A stretch of 64,000 bases of DNA from Streptomyces actuosus (GCF_016921115.1 NZ_JAFFZS010000013.1:62001-126000); one strand, 5' to 3'; shown: positions 1 through 8,998, numbered from the stretch's first letter. Numbers and translations: made by a program. The notes: generated from the letters alone by a model not told the origin.

Positions 1-55
1 CCGACCGGTAACCGGGCTGCCGGCCCGGGTTGTTGCGGCGCACGGGGAGGCGGGG

Positions 56-1681
56 ATGGCACGGGCCGAGGAAGCCGGGGAAACCCGGGAAGCCGGGGAA
101 GCCGGGGAAGCCGGGGATTCGTTGTGGTCCTCGAACGTGTACGGCGCGGCACCGTACGAGGAACTCAGCGACGCCCACCTGGCGGACATGCTGCGCTCCC
201 GCACCGCCACCGCCTACCCGGCCCTGCGCGAGCTGCGCCGCCGGCACCACGAGCGGGTCCTGGCCTACGCCCGCCTGTGCGCCGCGAGCGACTCCTCGGC
301 ACGGCAGCTGACGGCGGAGGTCTTCGCCCGGGCCGCGAAGCAGACCGCCCGCAGGATCGACCCGCCGGTGCCCTGGCGGCACCACCTGCTGCGGGCGGTG
401 GCACGGGCGGCGGGCACCTGGGCGCGCGACGAACGGGCCCGGGGCCTGGATCCGGGTCTGCTGCTGGTGCTGAGCACGACGGGCGAGGTGCCCGCGTCCC
501 CGATGCTGACGGCGTTCGAGTCCCTCCCGGCCCGCGTCCAGGGCCTGATCTGGTACGCCGTGCTGGAGCAGGAACCGGCCGAACGCACGGCGCTGCTGCT
601 GGGAACCGATCCGGCGGACGTGGCGTACGGCACGACGGCCGCGCTGAACGGCCTGGCCCAGGCCTGCCTGCGGCACCGCCTGGCCGCCTCGCCCGACCCC
701 GACTGCGCGGACTTCCGCCGCCTGATCGAGGAGTCGGTGCGGCCGGACGGCCCGCGCCTCAGCACCGACCTGCAGGCGCACATGACCCGCTGCGGCCACT
801 GCACGGCGGCCCGGCAGGAGCTGCGCGATCTGCGGGACACGCCGCGCACGGCCCTGGCCGAAGGGCTGCTGGCCTGGGCGGGGGCTGTGTACGCGCAGCG
901 TCAGGACGCCGGGCCGGGGGCCGGCGCCCCGAGCCCGGCGGAGCGTCCCTGGCGTCCGTCCCGCCGCCTCGCCCTGGCCTCGGCGGCGCTGGGGGTGGCC
1001 CTCGCCCCGCTGCTGGTGCTGCTGCTGACCCCCGACGGGCCGGATCGGCAGCCGTCGTCGGCGGCGGTCAGCCCGGCGGCCGCCGGCATGCCGCCGCGCG
1101 TGCTGCCCGCCTCGTCCCCGGCACCGTCGCCCTCCCCGTCCCGCACGTCCGCTTCGCCGTCCCCGTCGCCGTCCCGAACGGCGCCCCCGAAGCCGACGCC
1201 GACGCCGACGCCGACGCCCACGCGGACCGCGAGCCCCCGGCCGACCCCGACCCCCTCCCCCGCGGCGCAGCCGCCGAACGGCACGTACGCGCAGGTGGTG
1301 AATGCCGCCACGGGCCGGTGCCTGGACGTCCGCGACGGCTGGTTCGGCAAGGGCACGGACGTGATCACCGCGCCCTGCACCTCCTCCCCCACCCAGCGCT
1401 GGCGGTACGACGCCCGGCGCGACGCGTTCCAGTCGTACGCCGACCCCGACTTCTGCCTGGACAGCCGGGGCGACGTGGACCGGGGCGTGGGCATCTGGAC
1501 GTGCTCGTCCCTGGACGGCCGCAACGGGCGGAACCTGCGGTTCACGGTGGACGGGCAGGGACTGATCCGGCCGGAGATCGCACCGTCGACCGCCGTCGCC
1601 CCCACAGGGTACGACGACGGTGTGGAGCTGCGCGGGGCGGACGGCCGGCAGGAGCAGCGCTGGCTGGCGGGAGCGCGGTGA
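56..1681 (+). CDS. Membrane protein with sigma-70-like region, zinc-finger-like motif and ricin-type lectin domain
   Basis: The 541-residue protein reads as a chain of modules. Residues 1-21 are acidic EAG repeats. Residues about 45-125 and 155-210 resemble degenerate sigma-70 regions 2 and 4 (for example LPARVQGLIWYAVLEQEP followed by a helix-turn-helix-like stretch). H242, C246 and C249 form the H-x3-C-x2-C spacing of a ZAS-type anti-sigma finger. Residues about 304-325 are a membrane segment, followed by a Ser/Pro/Thr-rich linker with TP repeats. Residues about 410-541 have ricin B lectin features (CLDV, CLDS, QRW). By inference, an intracellular regulatory part is tethered to an extracytoplasmic sugar-binding part. 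ATG at 56 follows a GGGGAGG ribosome binding site. It converges on the LamG gene. Whether the sigma-like part binds polymerase is unknown. Confidence 0.85.
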   Translation: MARAEEAGETREAGEAGEAGDSLWSSNVYGAAPYEELSDAHLADMLRSRTATAYPALRELRRRHHERVLAYARLCAASDSSARQLTAEVFARAAKQTARRIDPPVPWRHHLLRAVARAAGTWARDERARGLDPGLLLVLSTTGEVPASPMLTAFESLPARVQGLIWYAVLEQEPAERTALLLGTDPADVAYGTTAALNGLAQACLRHRLAASPDPDCADFRRLIEESVRPDGPRLSTDLQAHMTRCGHCTAARQELRDLRDTPRTALAEGLLAWAGAVYAQRQDAGPGAGAPSPAERPWRPSRRLALASAALGVALAPLLVLLLTPDGPDRQPSSAAVSPAAAGMPPRVLPASSPAPSPSPSRTSASPSPSPSRTAPPKPTPTPTPTPTRTASPRPTPTPSPAAQPPNGTYAQVVNAATGRCLDVRDGWFGKGTDVITAPCTSSPTQRWRYDARRDAFQSYADPDFCLDSRGDVDRGVGIWTCSSLDGRNGRNLRFTVDGQGLIRPEIAPSTAVAPTGYDDGVELRGADGRQEQRWLAGAR

Positions 1682-1709
1682 GCCCCCGCCGGTGCCCGGC
1701 CGCCGCCGG

Positions 1710-3188
1710 TCACACCACGCGCGCCGCCGCGATCGGCCGGTCGGCGACCGTGAGCTTCTCCGCGGTGGTGCGGCCGGTGTTGACGCTCCAGCGGTAACGG
1801 GAGAACTCGCCGGTGGCGTCGGAGGCGTAGAACATCATGTGGCCGTAGCCGACGCCCTCGAAGTTCTCCCCGTCCGTCCTGGAGACCATGCGGGTGTCGG
1901 GATAGGAGGGGTAGTTGGTCAGCCCGTACACGCCGTGCGGTTCCGAGGTGCAGTCGACGACCTCGACGGCGTACTGGGTCTCGCCGGTGAAGTCGGCGGT
2001 GCCGGAGAAGACGCCCTTCACCTCGCGCACCATCACGATGTGGCCGGTGCTGCCCTCGACCTGCCCGTTGTAGTCGACCGCGATCAGGTCGCCCGGCCTC
2101 AGGTCGGCGACCTTGCGGATGCGTCGGAGGCGGGGGCCGGCGGTGCCGTCGGTGAAGGCCTTGCGGTAGTCCGCGGCCTCCGGGATGCGGTCCTGGAAGT
2201 TGGCGGTGAAGTAGTCGTCGGTCGCCCACCCGTAGGTGTGGCGGAGGACCCAGGTGAGGAAGGACGAGCAGCGGGCGTGCGCCACCCAGCTCGTCAGGTC
2301 GTCGGGGCGGCCCCACGTCACCGACGACGGGGAGCCGATGAGGTAGACGTTGTTCTCGCGGGCCGTCCGGCCGGCGACGAGGGCGATCTCCGGCGCGGTC
2401 AGAGCGCGGCCGTAGGCCCGTACGTCGTCCACCGCACCGTCGAAGAAGTTCACGTACGCGCCGTTCCACCGGGCCCGGCCGATGTTGAAGCCCGCTGTCG
2501 CGGCCCAGTCCAGGCCGGTGTCGGCACTGCCCCGCAGGACGCCGTCGACGTACAGGCGGATGCCCGTGCCGTCCCAGACGCCCGCCAGGTGGGTCCAGAC
2601 GCCGAGGGCGACCGGGCTCGACGCCACGGCCGACACCTTGCTGCTCTGGTCCGCGCTGCGCACCTTGAACACCCAGGTGCCGGCGTTGTCGTCGTACTGG
2701 AGGAGGAAGCGGCTGGCGGTGGTGCCGTCCTGGCTCACCGCCGTCTGCATGGCGGTCGTGTCGGCGTCGGGTGCCAGGCGCACCCACGCCGAGACGGTGA
2801 AGGGGGCGGTGGTGTCCACGACGGACGTCGTCGCCGCGTACGCGGTCGTGCCGTCCAGGGTCAGCTCGCCGCCGGCCCGCAGCGCGGACCAGGTCGCGTT
2901 CGGGCCGAGGGTGAGGGCCCGGCCACCGCCGGAGCGGTCGGCGGGGCTGCCGTCGAGCGGCCAGTGGCCGGCCAGGTCGGCCGGGAGGTGACCGGCCGCC
3001 AGCAGGCGCTGGTACTGCACCATCTGCTCGGCCTCCAGCAGATGCGGCACCGACACCGGCGTGAACGGCGTGTCCAGCGGCGGCTCGGCCGCCGCCGTCC
3101 CGGCGCTGCCCGTCACGCCCGCCAGCGCCCCGGCGCCGACGATCGCCGCACCGCCCAACAGGCCCCGCCTGCTGACCCCTTCGGTCAT
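1710..3188 (-). CDS. Secreted LamG-domain protein with cysteine-peptidase-like C-terminus
   Basis: The 492-residue protein starts with a Tat-like signal peptide (SRRGLLGG, hydrophobic core, AAA before residue 35). Residues about 75-265 form a LamG/concanavalin-like jellyroll (HWPLDG, FTVSAWVRL, WTHLAGVWDG, LYVDG, DDVRAYGRAL). The C-terminal 200 residues contain C307 in RCSSFLTWVLR, a GDLIAVDY turn and H383 in TGHIVMV. That order resembles the Cys/His pair of NlpC/P60- or CHAP-like papain-fold amidases, which is an inference and not a firm family match. ATG at 3188 is preceded by a strong GGGGAGGGG ribosome binding site. A role in wall or glycan turnover outside the cell is plausible. Confidence 0.85.
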   Translation of the reverse strand: MTEGVSRRGLLGGAAIVGAGALAGVTGSAGTAAAEPPLDTPFTPVSVPHLLEAEQMVQYQRLLAAGHLPADLAGHWPLDGSPADRSGGGRALTLGPNATWSALRAGGELTLDGTTAYAATTSVVDTTAPFTVSAWVRLAPDADTTAMQTAVSQDGTTASRFLLQYDDNAGTWVFKVRSADQSSKVSAVASSPVALGVWTHLAGVWDGTGIRLYVDGVLRGSADTGLDWAATAGFNIGRARWNGAYVNFFDGAVDDVRAYGRALTAPEIALVAGRTARENNVYLIGSPSSVTWGRPDDLTSWVAHARCSSFLTWVLRHTYGWATDDYFTANFQDRIPEAADYRKAFTDGTAGPRLRRIRKVADLRPGDLIAVDYNGQVEGSTGHIVMVREVKGVFSGTADFTGETQYAVEVVDCTSEPHGVYGLTNYPSYPDTRMVSRTDGENFEGVGYGHMMFYASDATGEFSRYRWSVNTGRTTAEKLTVADRPIAAARVV

Positions 3189-3415
3189 CTGTACGTCCCC
3201 TCCCCTACCGGTCCGGCGCTGCGGCCGGCCCGCCCGTTCGATGATCATCCGGATCCTAGGCGGTCCTGGGGAAGAGCGGGGGCCTCTCCGCGTCGCCCGG
3301 TGCGGTGCGGGGGCGTGCTGACGCAGCCCTCGTACGGGATGTACTCGGGTGGTGCGGCAGCGCGGCGAGGCGCCACGCCGGGCGGTGCGGGGGCGTGCCT
3401 CGCCTCCCCGGGGCC

Positions 3416-3449
3416 ACCGGGGTGCCCCGGCCGGGCGGGGCACCCCGGT
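3416..3449 (-). terminator. Terminator hairpin of the hut operon
   Basis: Two perfect 13-bp arms (3416-3428 and 3437-3449) enclose an 8-nt loop. The hairpin lies about 145 nt beyond the hutI stop, in the direction of hut transcription. The stem is GC-rich and lacks a U tract, as is common for Streptomyces terminators. Confidence 0.7.
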
Positions 3450-3478
3450 GAGGGGCCGTCAGAGGGACCGGGCCGGCG

Positions 3479-3612
3479 GGCCGGGCGGGGCGGGCCGCGG
3501 TCTCACAGCTCGCGGGTCCCCCCGGCCGGGCGGGGCGGGCCGCGGTCTCACAGCTCGCGGGTCCCCCCGGCCGGGCGGGGCGGGCCGCGGTCTCACAGCT
3601 CGCGGGTCCCCC
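3479..3612. repeat. Three tandem 45-bp repeats spanning the hutI stop codon
   Basis: Copies lie at 3479-3523, 3524-3568 and 3569-3612. The first two are identical, and the third is one base short at its right edge. The right-hand part of each copy encodes the last residues of HutI (RGTREL) and its stop, so two extra decoy C-terminal tails and stops lie downstream of the real one. A period of 45 keeps the reading frame. The cause is probably replication slippage in a GC-rich tract. Confidence 0.95.
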
Positions 3613-4765
3613 GCCGCCACACCCCCGCCACCAGCGGCACGCCCGGCCGGTAGGCCAGGTGCACATGGCTCGGCGCGTCGAGGAGGACCAGGTCGGCGCG
3701 GGCGCCCGGAGTCAGCCGGCCGATGTCGGTGCGGCGCAGGGCCGCCGCGCCGCCGGCCGTGGCCGACCACACCGCCTCGTCGGGCGTCATCCCCATGTCC
3801 CGTACCGCGAGCGCGATGCAGAACGGCACGGAGGAGGTGAAGGAGGAGCCCGGGTTGCAGTCCGTGGACAGGGCCACCGTCACGCCGGCGTCGAGCAGGC
3901 GGCGTGCGTCGGGCCACTGGGCCCGGGTGGAGAACTCGGCACCGGGCAGCAGCGTGGCGACCGTGTCGCCGGCGGCGAGCGCGTCGACGTCGGCGTCCGT
4001 CAGGTGGGTGCAGTGGTCGGCGCTGGCGGCGTCGAGTTCGACGGCGAGCTGCACGCCGGGGCCGTAGGAGAGCTGGTTGGCGTGGATGCGCGGGTGCAGG
4101 CCCGCGGCCTTGCCCGCGGTGAGGATCGCGCGGGCCTGGTCGCCGTCGAAGGCGCCCTTCTCGCAGAACACGTCGATCCACCGGGCGTGGGGCGCGCACG
4201 CGGTCAGCATGTCACCGGTGACGAGGTCGACGTAGGCGGCCGGGTCGTCGGCGTAGTCGGGGGAGACGATGTGCGCGCCCAGGTAGGTCACCTCGTCGGT
4301 GTGCCGGGCCGCCAGGCGTAGCGCGCGGGCCTCGTCCTCGACCGTCAGGCCGTAGCCGGACTTGGTCTCGAAGGTGGTGGTGCCCTGGCGCAGGGCCTCG
4401 TGGAGGTACCGGGTGAGGTTGGCCTCCAGTTCCCCGTCGGTCGCGGCCCGGGTGGCGGCGACCGTGGTGCGGATGCCGCCCGCGCTGTAGGCCCGGCCGG
4501 ACATGCGGGCGTTGAACTCGGCGGTGCGGTCGCCCGCGAAGACCAGGTGCGAGTGGGAGTCGACGAAGCCCGGCAGCACCGCCAGGCCGCCGGCGTCGAC
4601 CCGGTGGTCGGTGGCCGGGGCCCGGTCGGCGGTGCCGGCCCAGGCGATGCGGTCGCCGTCGATGACGACGGCCGCGTCGTGGATCAGGCCGAGGGGGCCG
4701 TCGCCGAGGGAGGGGTCGTTGGTGACCAGGGTGGCGATGTTGGTGATGACGGTGCTGCTGCTCAT
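3593..4765 (-). CDS. hutI: Imidazolonepropionase
   Basis: The 390-residue amidohydrolase hydrolyses 4-imidazolone-5-propionate to N-formimino-L-glutamate, the third step of histidine degradation in the cytoplasm. The metal-binding motif HSHLVFAG lies near residue 70, followed by the FETKSGYGL and HANQL stretches and the metal ligand region STDCNPGSS near residue 310, all typical of HutI. The length is slightly below the usual 400. It is the last gene of the hutU-M20-hutF-hutI operon, starting 20 bp after hutF at an ATG (4765). Its 3' end lies inside a triplicated 45-bp repeat. Confidence 0.96.
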   Translation of the reverse strand: MSSSTVITNIATLVTNDPSLGDGPLGLIHDAAVVIDGDRIAWAGTADRAPATDHRVDAGGLAVLPGFVDSHSHLVFAGDRTAEFNARMSGRAYSAGGIRTTVAATRAATDGELEANLTRYLHEALRQGTTTFETKSGYGLTVEDEARALRLAARHTDEVTYLGAHIVSPDYADDPAAYVDLVTGDMLTACAPHARWIDVFCEKGAFDGDQARAILTAGKAAGLHPRIHANQLSYGPGVQLAVELDAASADHCTHLTDADVDALAAGDTVATLLPGAEFSTRAQWPDARRLLDAGVTVALSTDCNPGSSFTSSVPFCIALAVRDMGMTPDEAVWSATAGGAAALRRTDIGRLTPGARADLVLLDAPSHVHLAYRPGVPLVAGVWRRGTREL

Positions 4766-4785
4766 GGTGTCCTCGTGGGTGGTCG

Positions 4786-6123
4786 TCAGGCGCGGAGCGC
4801 TGCCACGGCCCGCGCGAGGGCCTGCGGGACGTCGGGTACGAGCGTGTGGTGGCCGTCGCGGACGACGTGCCGGCCGCCCACGACCGTGTGCCGTACGTCG
4901 GCCGCAGTCGCGGCGAAGACGGCCGTCTCGGCACCCAGCGCGGGCGGCGGGCCCGCTGTCCTGACCGAGTCGAGGGCGATCGTCGTGAAATCGGCGAGGG
5001 CCTGCGGGGCGAGGGTGCCCGCCTCGTCCCAGCCGAGGGCCGCGTGGCCGTCGGCGGTGGCGGCACGCAGCAGGGCGGCGGCCGTCCAGTGGCCGCGGGT
5101 GCGGCTGCGCAGGCGCTCGTCCAGCTCCATCGCGCGGGCCTCTTCGAGCAGGTCGATCACGGCGTGGCTGTCGGAGCCGAGGGAGAGCGGGGAGCCGGCC
5201 CGCTGGAGTGCGGGGGCCGGTCCGATGCCGTCGGCGAGGTCGCGCTCGGTCGTCGGGCACATGCAGGTGCCGGTGCCGGAGCCGCCGAGCAGGGCGATGT
5301 CCTCGTCGGTGAGGTGGGTGTTGTGGACGCCGGTGGTGCGCGGGCCGAGCACGCCGTGGTCGGCGAGGAGCCGGGTGGGGGTGCAGCCGTGGGCCTGGCG
5401 GCAGGCGTCGTTCTCGGCGGTCTGCTCGGACAGGTGCACGTGCAGCGGGGCCCGGCGTTCGGCGGCCCATTCCGCCACCGTCGCCAGCTGGTCGGCGGGC
5501 ACGGCCCGCACGGAGTGGATCGCCGCACCGACGCGTGCGTGCTCGCGTGCGGCGAGCAGCGCGGTGCGTTCGGCCCAGGCCTGCGCACTGCCGTCGGAGA
5601 ACCGCCGCTGGTGGGCGTCGGGGGCCGCGCCGAAGCCGGAGGACAGGTAGCAGGTGTCGAGCAGGGTGATGCGTATCCCGGCCTCGGCGGCGGCGTCGAT
5701 CAGCGCCTCGCCCATGGCGTTGGGGTCGGCGTAGGGGGTGCCGCCCGGGGTGTGGTGGACGTAGTGGAACTCGCCGACGGCGGTGATGCCGGCCAGCGCC
5801 ATCTCGGCGTACACCGCACGCGCGAGGGCGTGGTACGAGTCGGGGGTGAGCCGGTCGGCGACGGAGTACATGACCTCGCGCCAGGTCCAGAAGGTTCCGC
5901 TGCCGACCTGGACGCTGCCGCGCAGGGCGCGGTGGAAGGCGTGGCTGTGGGCGTCGGCCAGCCCGGGCAGGGTGAGCCCGCGCAGGACCTGCGCCCCGGG
6001 GGGCGGGGTGCCGACGCCGGCGCGGACGGCGGTGATCCTGCCGTCCGCGGTGTCCACGACGACTCCCGGCTCGACGCGGGTGCCGAGCCAGGCGTGCTCC
6101 AGCCAGTAGGTCCCGTTGGTCAC
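4786..6123 (-). CDS. hutF: Formimidoylglutamate deiminase
   Basis: The 445-residue amidohydrolase-family enzyme converts N-formimino-L-glutamate to N-formyl-L-glutamate and ammonia. This marks the two-step, HutF-type branch of histidine breakdown. Visible motifs are DAHSHAFHRALRG (metal ligands, residues about 58-70), GEFHYVHH, HVHLSEQ, a conserved VHNTHL and SLGSDSHA (catalytic Asp region). The GTG start at 6123 overlaps the stop of the upstream M20 gene by 4 bp (GTGA), so translation is probably coupled. The next enzyme expected in the pathway is an N-formylglutamate deformylase (HutG); no hutG homologue lies nearby. Confidence 0.94.
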   Translation of the reverse strand: MTNGTYWLEHAWLGTRVEPGVVVDTADGRITAVRAGVGTPPPGAQVLRGLTLPGLADAHSHAFHRALRGSVQVGSGTFWTWREVMYSVADRLTPDSYHALARAVYAEMALAGITAVGEFHYVHHTPGGTPYADPNAMGEALIDAAAEAGIRITLLDTCYLSSGFGAAPDAHQRRFSDGSAQAWAERTALLAAREHARVGAAIHSVRAVPADQLATVAEWAAERRAPLHVHLSEQTAENDACRQAHGCTPTRLLADHGVLGPRTTGVHNTHLTDEDIALLGGSGTGTCMCPTTERDLADGIGPAPALQRAGSPLSLGSDSHAVIDLLEEARAMELDERLRSRTRGHWTAAALLRAATADGHAALGWDEAGTLAPQALADFTTIALDSVRTAGPPPALGAETAVFAATAADVRHTVVGGRHVVRDGHHTLVPDVPQALARAVAALRA

Positions 6124-7337
6124 CGGCAGGCCAGTCCTTCCAGTACGTCGGCGAGCGCGCGCACCCCGGCCACGCAGTCGTCCTCGTCGGCGGACTCCGC
6201 CGGGGAGTGCGAGACACCGGTGGGGTTGCGCACGAACAGCATGGCGGTCGGGATGTTCCCGGAGAGGATTCCGGCGTCGTGTCCGGCGCCGGTCCCCAGC
6301 ACGGGCACCGTGAGTCCGGTGTCCTTGCCCAGGATGCGGGCGACCTCGTCGCGCAGGGCGTGGTCGAACTCGACGACGGGCGTGAAGGACTCGCGGACGA
6401 CGTCGAGGCCGGCCCCGTGCGCCTCGGCGTGGGCGCGGGCGGCCTTCTCGATGCCGCCGACGACGGCGTCCAGGGTGTCCTGGTCGGCGGCGCGGGAGTC
6501 GAGCCAGCCGCGCACGAGGGACGGGATGGCGTTGACGCCGTTCGGCTCGACGGAGATCTTGCCGAAGGTGGCGACGGCGCCGGCCCGCTCGGCCTCGCGC
6601 CGGGCCGCGAGCACGGTCTCCGCGTACGACAGCATCGGGTCGTGCCGGTCGGCGATCCGGGTGGTGCCGGCGTGGTTGGCCTCGCCGCGGAAGTCGAACC
6701 GCCAGCGGCCGTGCGGCCAGATGGCGCTGGCGACGCCGACGGCGTCCCCGGTGAGGTCGAGGGCGCGGCCCTGCTCGACGTGGAGTTCGACGAACGCGCC
6801 GATGCGGGCGAGCCGCTCCGGGTCGGGGCCGATGGCGTCGGGGTCGTACCCGGCGGCCTCCATCGCCTGCGGGAGGGTGACGCCGTCGGCGTCGGTGAGC
6901 CGGTGGGCGTCCGCGGCGGTGAGCCGGCCGGCGGTGAGCCGGGACCCGACGCAGGCCAGGCCGAAGCGGGCGCCTTCCTCGTCGCCGAAGTTGACGATGG
7001 CGACGGGCTTGGTGAACTGCGCTCCCCTCCCGCGGAGTTCGTCGAGCGCCGCGAACGAGGAGACCACGCCGAGCGGCCCGTCGAAGGCACCGCCGTCGGG
7101 CACGGAGTCCAGGTGCGACCCGGTGACCACGGCGTCCCCGGCGGCCGGGTCGCCGAGCCAGGCCCACTGGTTGCCGTTGCGGTCCACCTCGTAGGAGAGC
7201 CCGCGGGAGGCGGCCTGCTCCTCGAACCAGACCCGGCAGTCGGCGTCGGCGCCGGTCCAGGCGTAGCGGCGGTAGCCGCCGGAGGCGGAGCTGCGGCCGA
7301 CCGGCAGCAGCTCCGCCCACATGCTGTGGAAGCTCAC
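6120..7337 (-). CDS. M20-family amidohydrolase (allantoate amidohydrolase / N-carbamoyl-amino-acid hydrolase type)
   Basis: The 405-residue zinc-dependent hydrolase has GSHLDSVPDGGAFDGPLGV (metal ligands His and Asp, residues about 75-93), NFGDEEGARFG (bridging Glu), ELHVEQG and the late GAGHDAG motif. These are the hallmarks of the AllC/HyuC branch of M20. Family members remove N-carbamoyl or similar groups from amino acids. It lies between hutU and hutF with 4-bp overlaps on both sides (GTGA at each). Placement in the hut operon suggests it acts on a pathway intermediate, possibly N-formylglutamate. That function is an inference; allantoate or ureido substrates remain possible. Confidence 0.9.
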   Translation of the reverse strand: MSFHSMWAELLPVGRSSASGGYRRYAWTGADADCRVWFEEQAASRGLSYEVDRNGNQWAWLGDPAAGDAVVTGSHLDSVPDGGAFDGPLGVVSSFAALDELRGRGAQFTKPVAIVNFGDEEGARFGLACVGSRLTAGRLTAADAHRLTDADGVTLPQAMEAAGYDPDAIGPDPERLARIGAFVELHVEQGRALDLTGDAVGVASAIWPHGRWRFDFRGEANHAGTTRIADRHDPMLSYAETVLAARREAERAGAVATFGKISVEPNGVNAIPSLVRGWLDSRAADQDTLDAVVGGIEKAARAHAEAHGAGLDVVRESFTPVVEFDHALRDEVARILGKDTGLTVPVLGTGAGHDAGILSGNIPTAMLFVRNPTGVSHSPAESADEDDCVAGVRALADVLEGLACR

Positions 7338-8998
7338 GCGCCGTCACCCTCGCGCATCGGCACCCGCACGCCCCGCTCCCGGGCGACCGACTCGGCGATG
7401 TCGTACCCGGCGTCCACGTGCCGGATGACGCCCATGCCGGGGTCGTTGGTGAGGACGCGGCGGATCTTCTCGCCGGCGAGCTTCGTGCCGTCGGCGACGG
7501 TCACCTGGCCGGCGTGGATGGAGCGGCCCATACCGACGCCGCCGCCGTGGTGGAGGGAGACCCAGGAGGCGCCGGAGGCGACGTTGACCATGGCGTTGAG
7601 CAGGGGCCAGTCGGCGATCGCGTCGGAGCCGTCCAGCATGGCCTCGGTCTCGCGGTAGGGGGAGGCGACGGAGCCGCAGTCGAGGTGGTCGCGGCCGATG
7701 ACGATCGGCGCGGCCAGCTCGCCGGAGGCGACCATGTCGTTGAAGCGCTCGCCGGCCTTGTCGCGCTCGCCGTAGCCGAGCCAGCAGATGCGGGCGGGCA
7801 GGCCCTGGAAGTGGACCCGCTCGCCGGCCATCTTGATCCAGCGGGCCAGGGACTCGTTCTCCGGGAAGAGGTCGAGGATCGCCTTGTCGGTCCTGGCGAT
7901 GTCGGCGGGGTCGCCGGACAGGGCGGCCCAGCGGAAGGGGCCCTTGCCCTCGCAGAACAGCGGGCGGATGTAGGCGGGGACGAATCCGGGAAAGGCGAAC
8001 GCACGGTCGTACCCGGCGAGCTGGGCCTCGCCGCGGATGGAGTTGCCGTAGTCGAAGACCTCCGCGCCGGCGTCCATGAAGCCGACCATCGCCTCGACGT
8101 GCCGGGCCATGGACTCGCGGGCGCGGGTGGTGAATCCGGCCGGGTCCTTCGCCGCCTCGGCGGCCATGTCCTCGAACGCGACGCCCACGGGAAGGTAGGA
8201 CAGCGGGTCGTGGGCGGAGGTCTGGTCGGTGACGATGTCGATGGGGGCGCTCGCCGCGAGCAGCTGCGGGACCAGTTCGGCGGCGTTGCCCAGGACGCCG
8301 ATGGACAGGGGCTTGCGCTGGTCGCGCGCTTCGGTGGCCAGTTGGAGCGCGTGGTCGAGGGAGTCGGCCCGGACGTCGAGGTAGCGGTGCTCGATGCGGC
8401 GGTCGATGGCGCGCGGGTCGCAGTCGATGCAGATCGCGACGCCGCCGTTCATGGTGACGGCGAGCGGCTGGGCGCCGCCCATGCCGCCGAGGCCGGCGGT
8501 GAGGGTGACGGTGCCGGCGAGGGTGCCGCCGAACTTCTTCTCGGCGACGGCGGCGAAGGTCTCGTAGGTGCCCTGGAGGATGCCCTGGGTGCCGATGTAG
8601 ATCCAGGAGCCGGCGGTCATCTGGCCGTACATGGTCAGGCCGAGGGCCTCCAGGCGGCGGAACTCCTCCCAGTTGGCCCAGTCGCCGACCAGGTTGGAGT
8701 TGGCGATGAGGACGCGCGGGGCCCACTCGTGGGTCTGCATCACGCCGACCGGGCGGCCGGACTGGACGAGCATGGTCTCGTCCTGCTTGAGCGTCCCCAG
8801 GGTGCGGACCATGGCGTCGAAGGAGCGCCAGTCGCGGGCCGCCTTGCCGGTGCCGCCGTAGACGACGAGCTTGTCGGGGTGCTCGGCGACCTCGGGGTCG
8901 AGGTTGTTCTGCAGCATCCGCAGGGCGGCCTCCTGCTGCCAGCCCTGAGTGTTCAGCTGCGTGCCGCGCGGTGCTCGTACGGGGCGGGGTCCCGACAT
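7334..8998 (-). CDS. hutU: Urocanate hydratase
   Basis: The 554-residue NAD+-containing enzyme hydrates urocanate to imidazolonepropionate, the second step of histidine degradation. The sequence is a close family match. It has an LNTQGWQQEAALRMLQNNLD N-terminus, the nucleotide-binding GLGGMGGAQP, the conserved CEGKGPFRWAALSGD containing the active-site cysteine, and GMGRSIHAGQVTVADG near the end. The chosen ATG at 8998 has a GGAGGAGG ribosome binding site. It is the first gene of the hut operon. Histidase (hutH) is not in this window, so the first step must be encoded elsewhere. Control probably acts through the inverted repeat just upstream. Confidence 0.97.
   Translation of the reverse strand: MSGPRPVRAPRGTQLNTQGWQQEAALRMLQNNLDPEVAEHPDKLVVYGGTGKAARDWRSFDAMVRTLGTLKQDETMLVQSGRPVGVMQTHEWAPRVLIANSNLVGDWANWEEFRRLEALGLTMYGQMTAGSWIYIGTQGILQGTYETFAAVAEKKFGGTLAGTVTLTAGLGGMGGAQPLAVTMNGGVAICIDCDPRAIDRRIEHRYLDVRADSLDHALQLATEARDQRKPLSIGVLGNAAELVPQLLAASAPIDIVTDQTSAHDPLSYLPVGVAFEDMAAEAAKDPAGFTTRARESMARHVEAMVGFMDAGAEVFDYGNSIRGEAQLAGYDRAFAFPGFVPAYIRPLFCEGKGPFRWAALSGDPADIARTDKAILDLFPENESLARWIKMAGERVHFQGLPARICWLGYGERDKAGERFNDMVASGELAAPIVIGRDHLDCGSVASPYRETEAMLDGSDAIADWPLLNAMVNVASGASWVSLHHGGGVGMGRSIHAGQVTVADGTKLAGEKIRRVLTNDPGMGVIRHVDAGYDIAESVARERGVRVPMREGDGA

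Noticed and set aside
3479..3612. CRISPR array
   Set aside because: The units are adjacent direct copies without spacers and only three in number.
1620..3653. Long plus-strand open frame of 677 codons
   Set aside because: It lies antisense to the LamG gene and reads as Val/Gly/Arg-rich sequence typical of GC-rich shadow frames.
4846..7194. Large plus-strand frame opposite the hut genes
   Set aside because: It is antisense to hutF and the M20 gene, has no domain signal, and arises from high GC at third positions.
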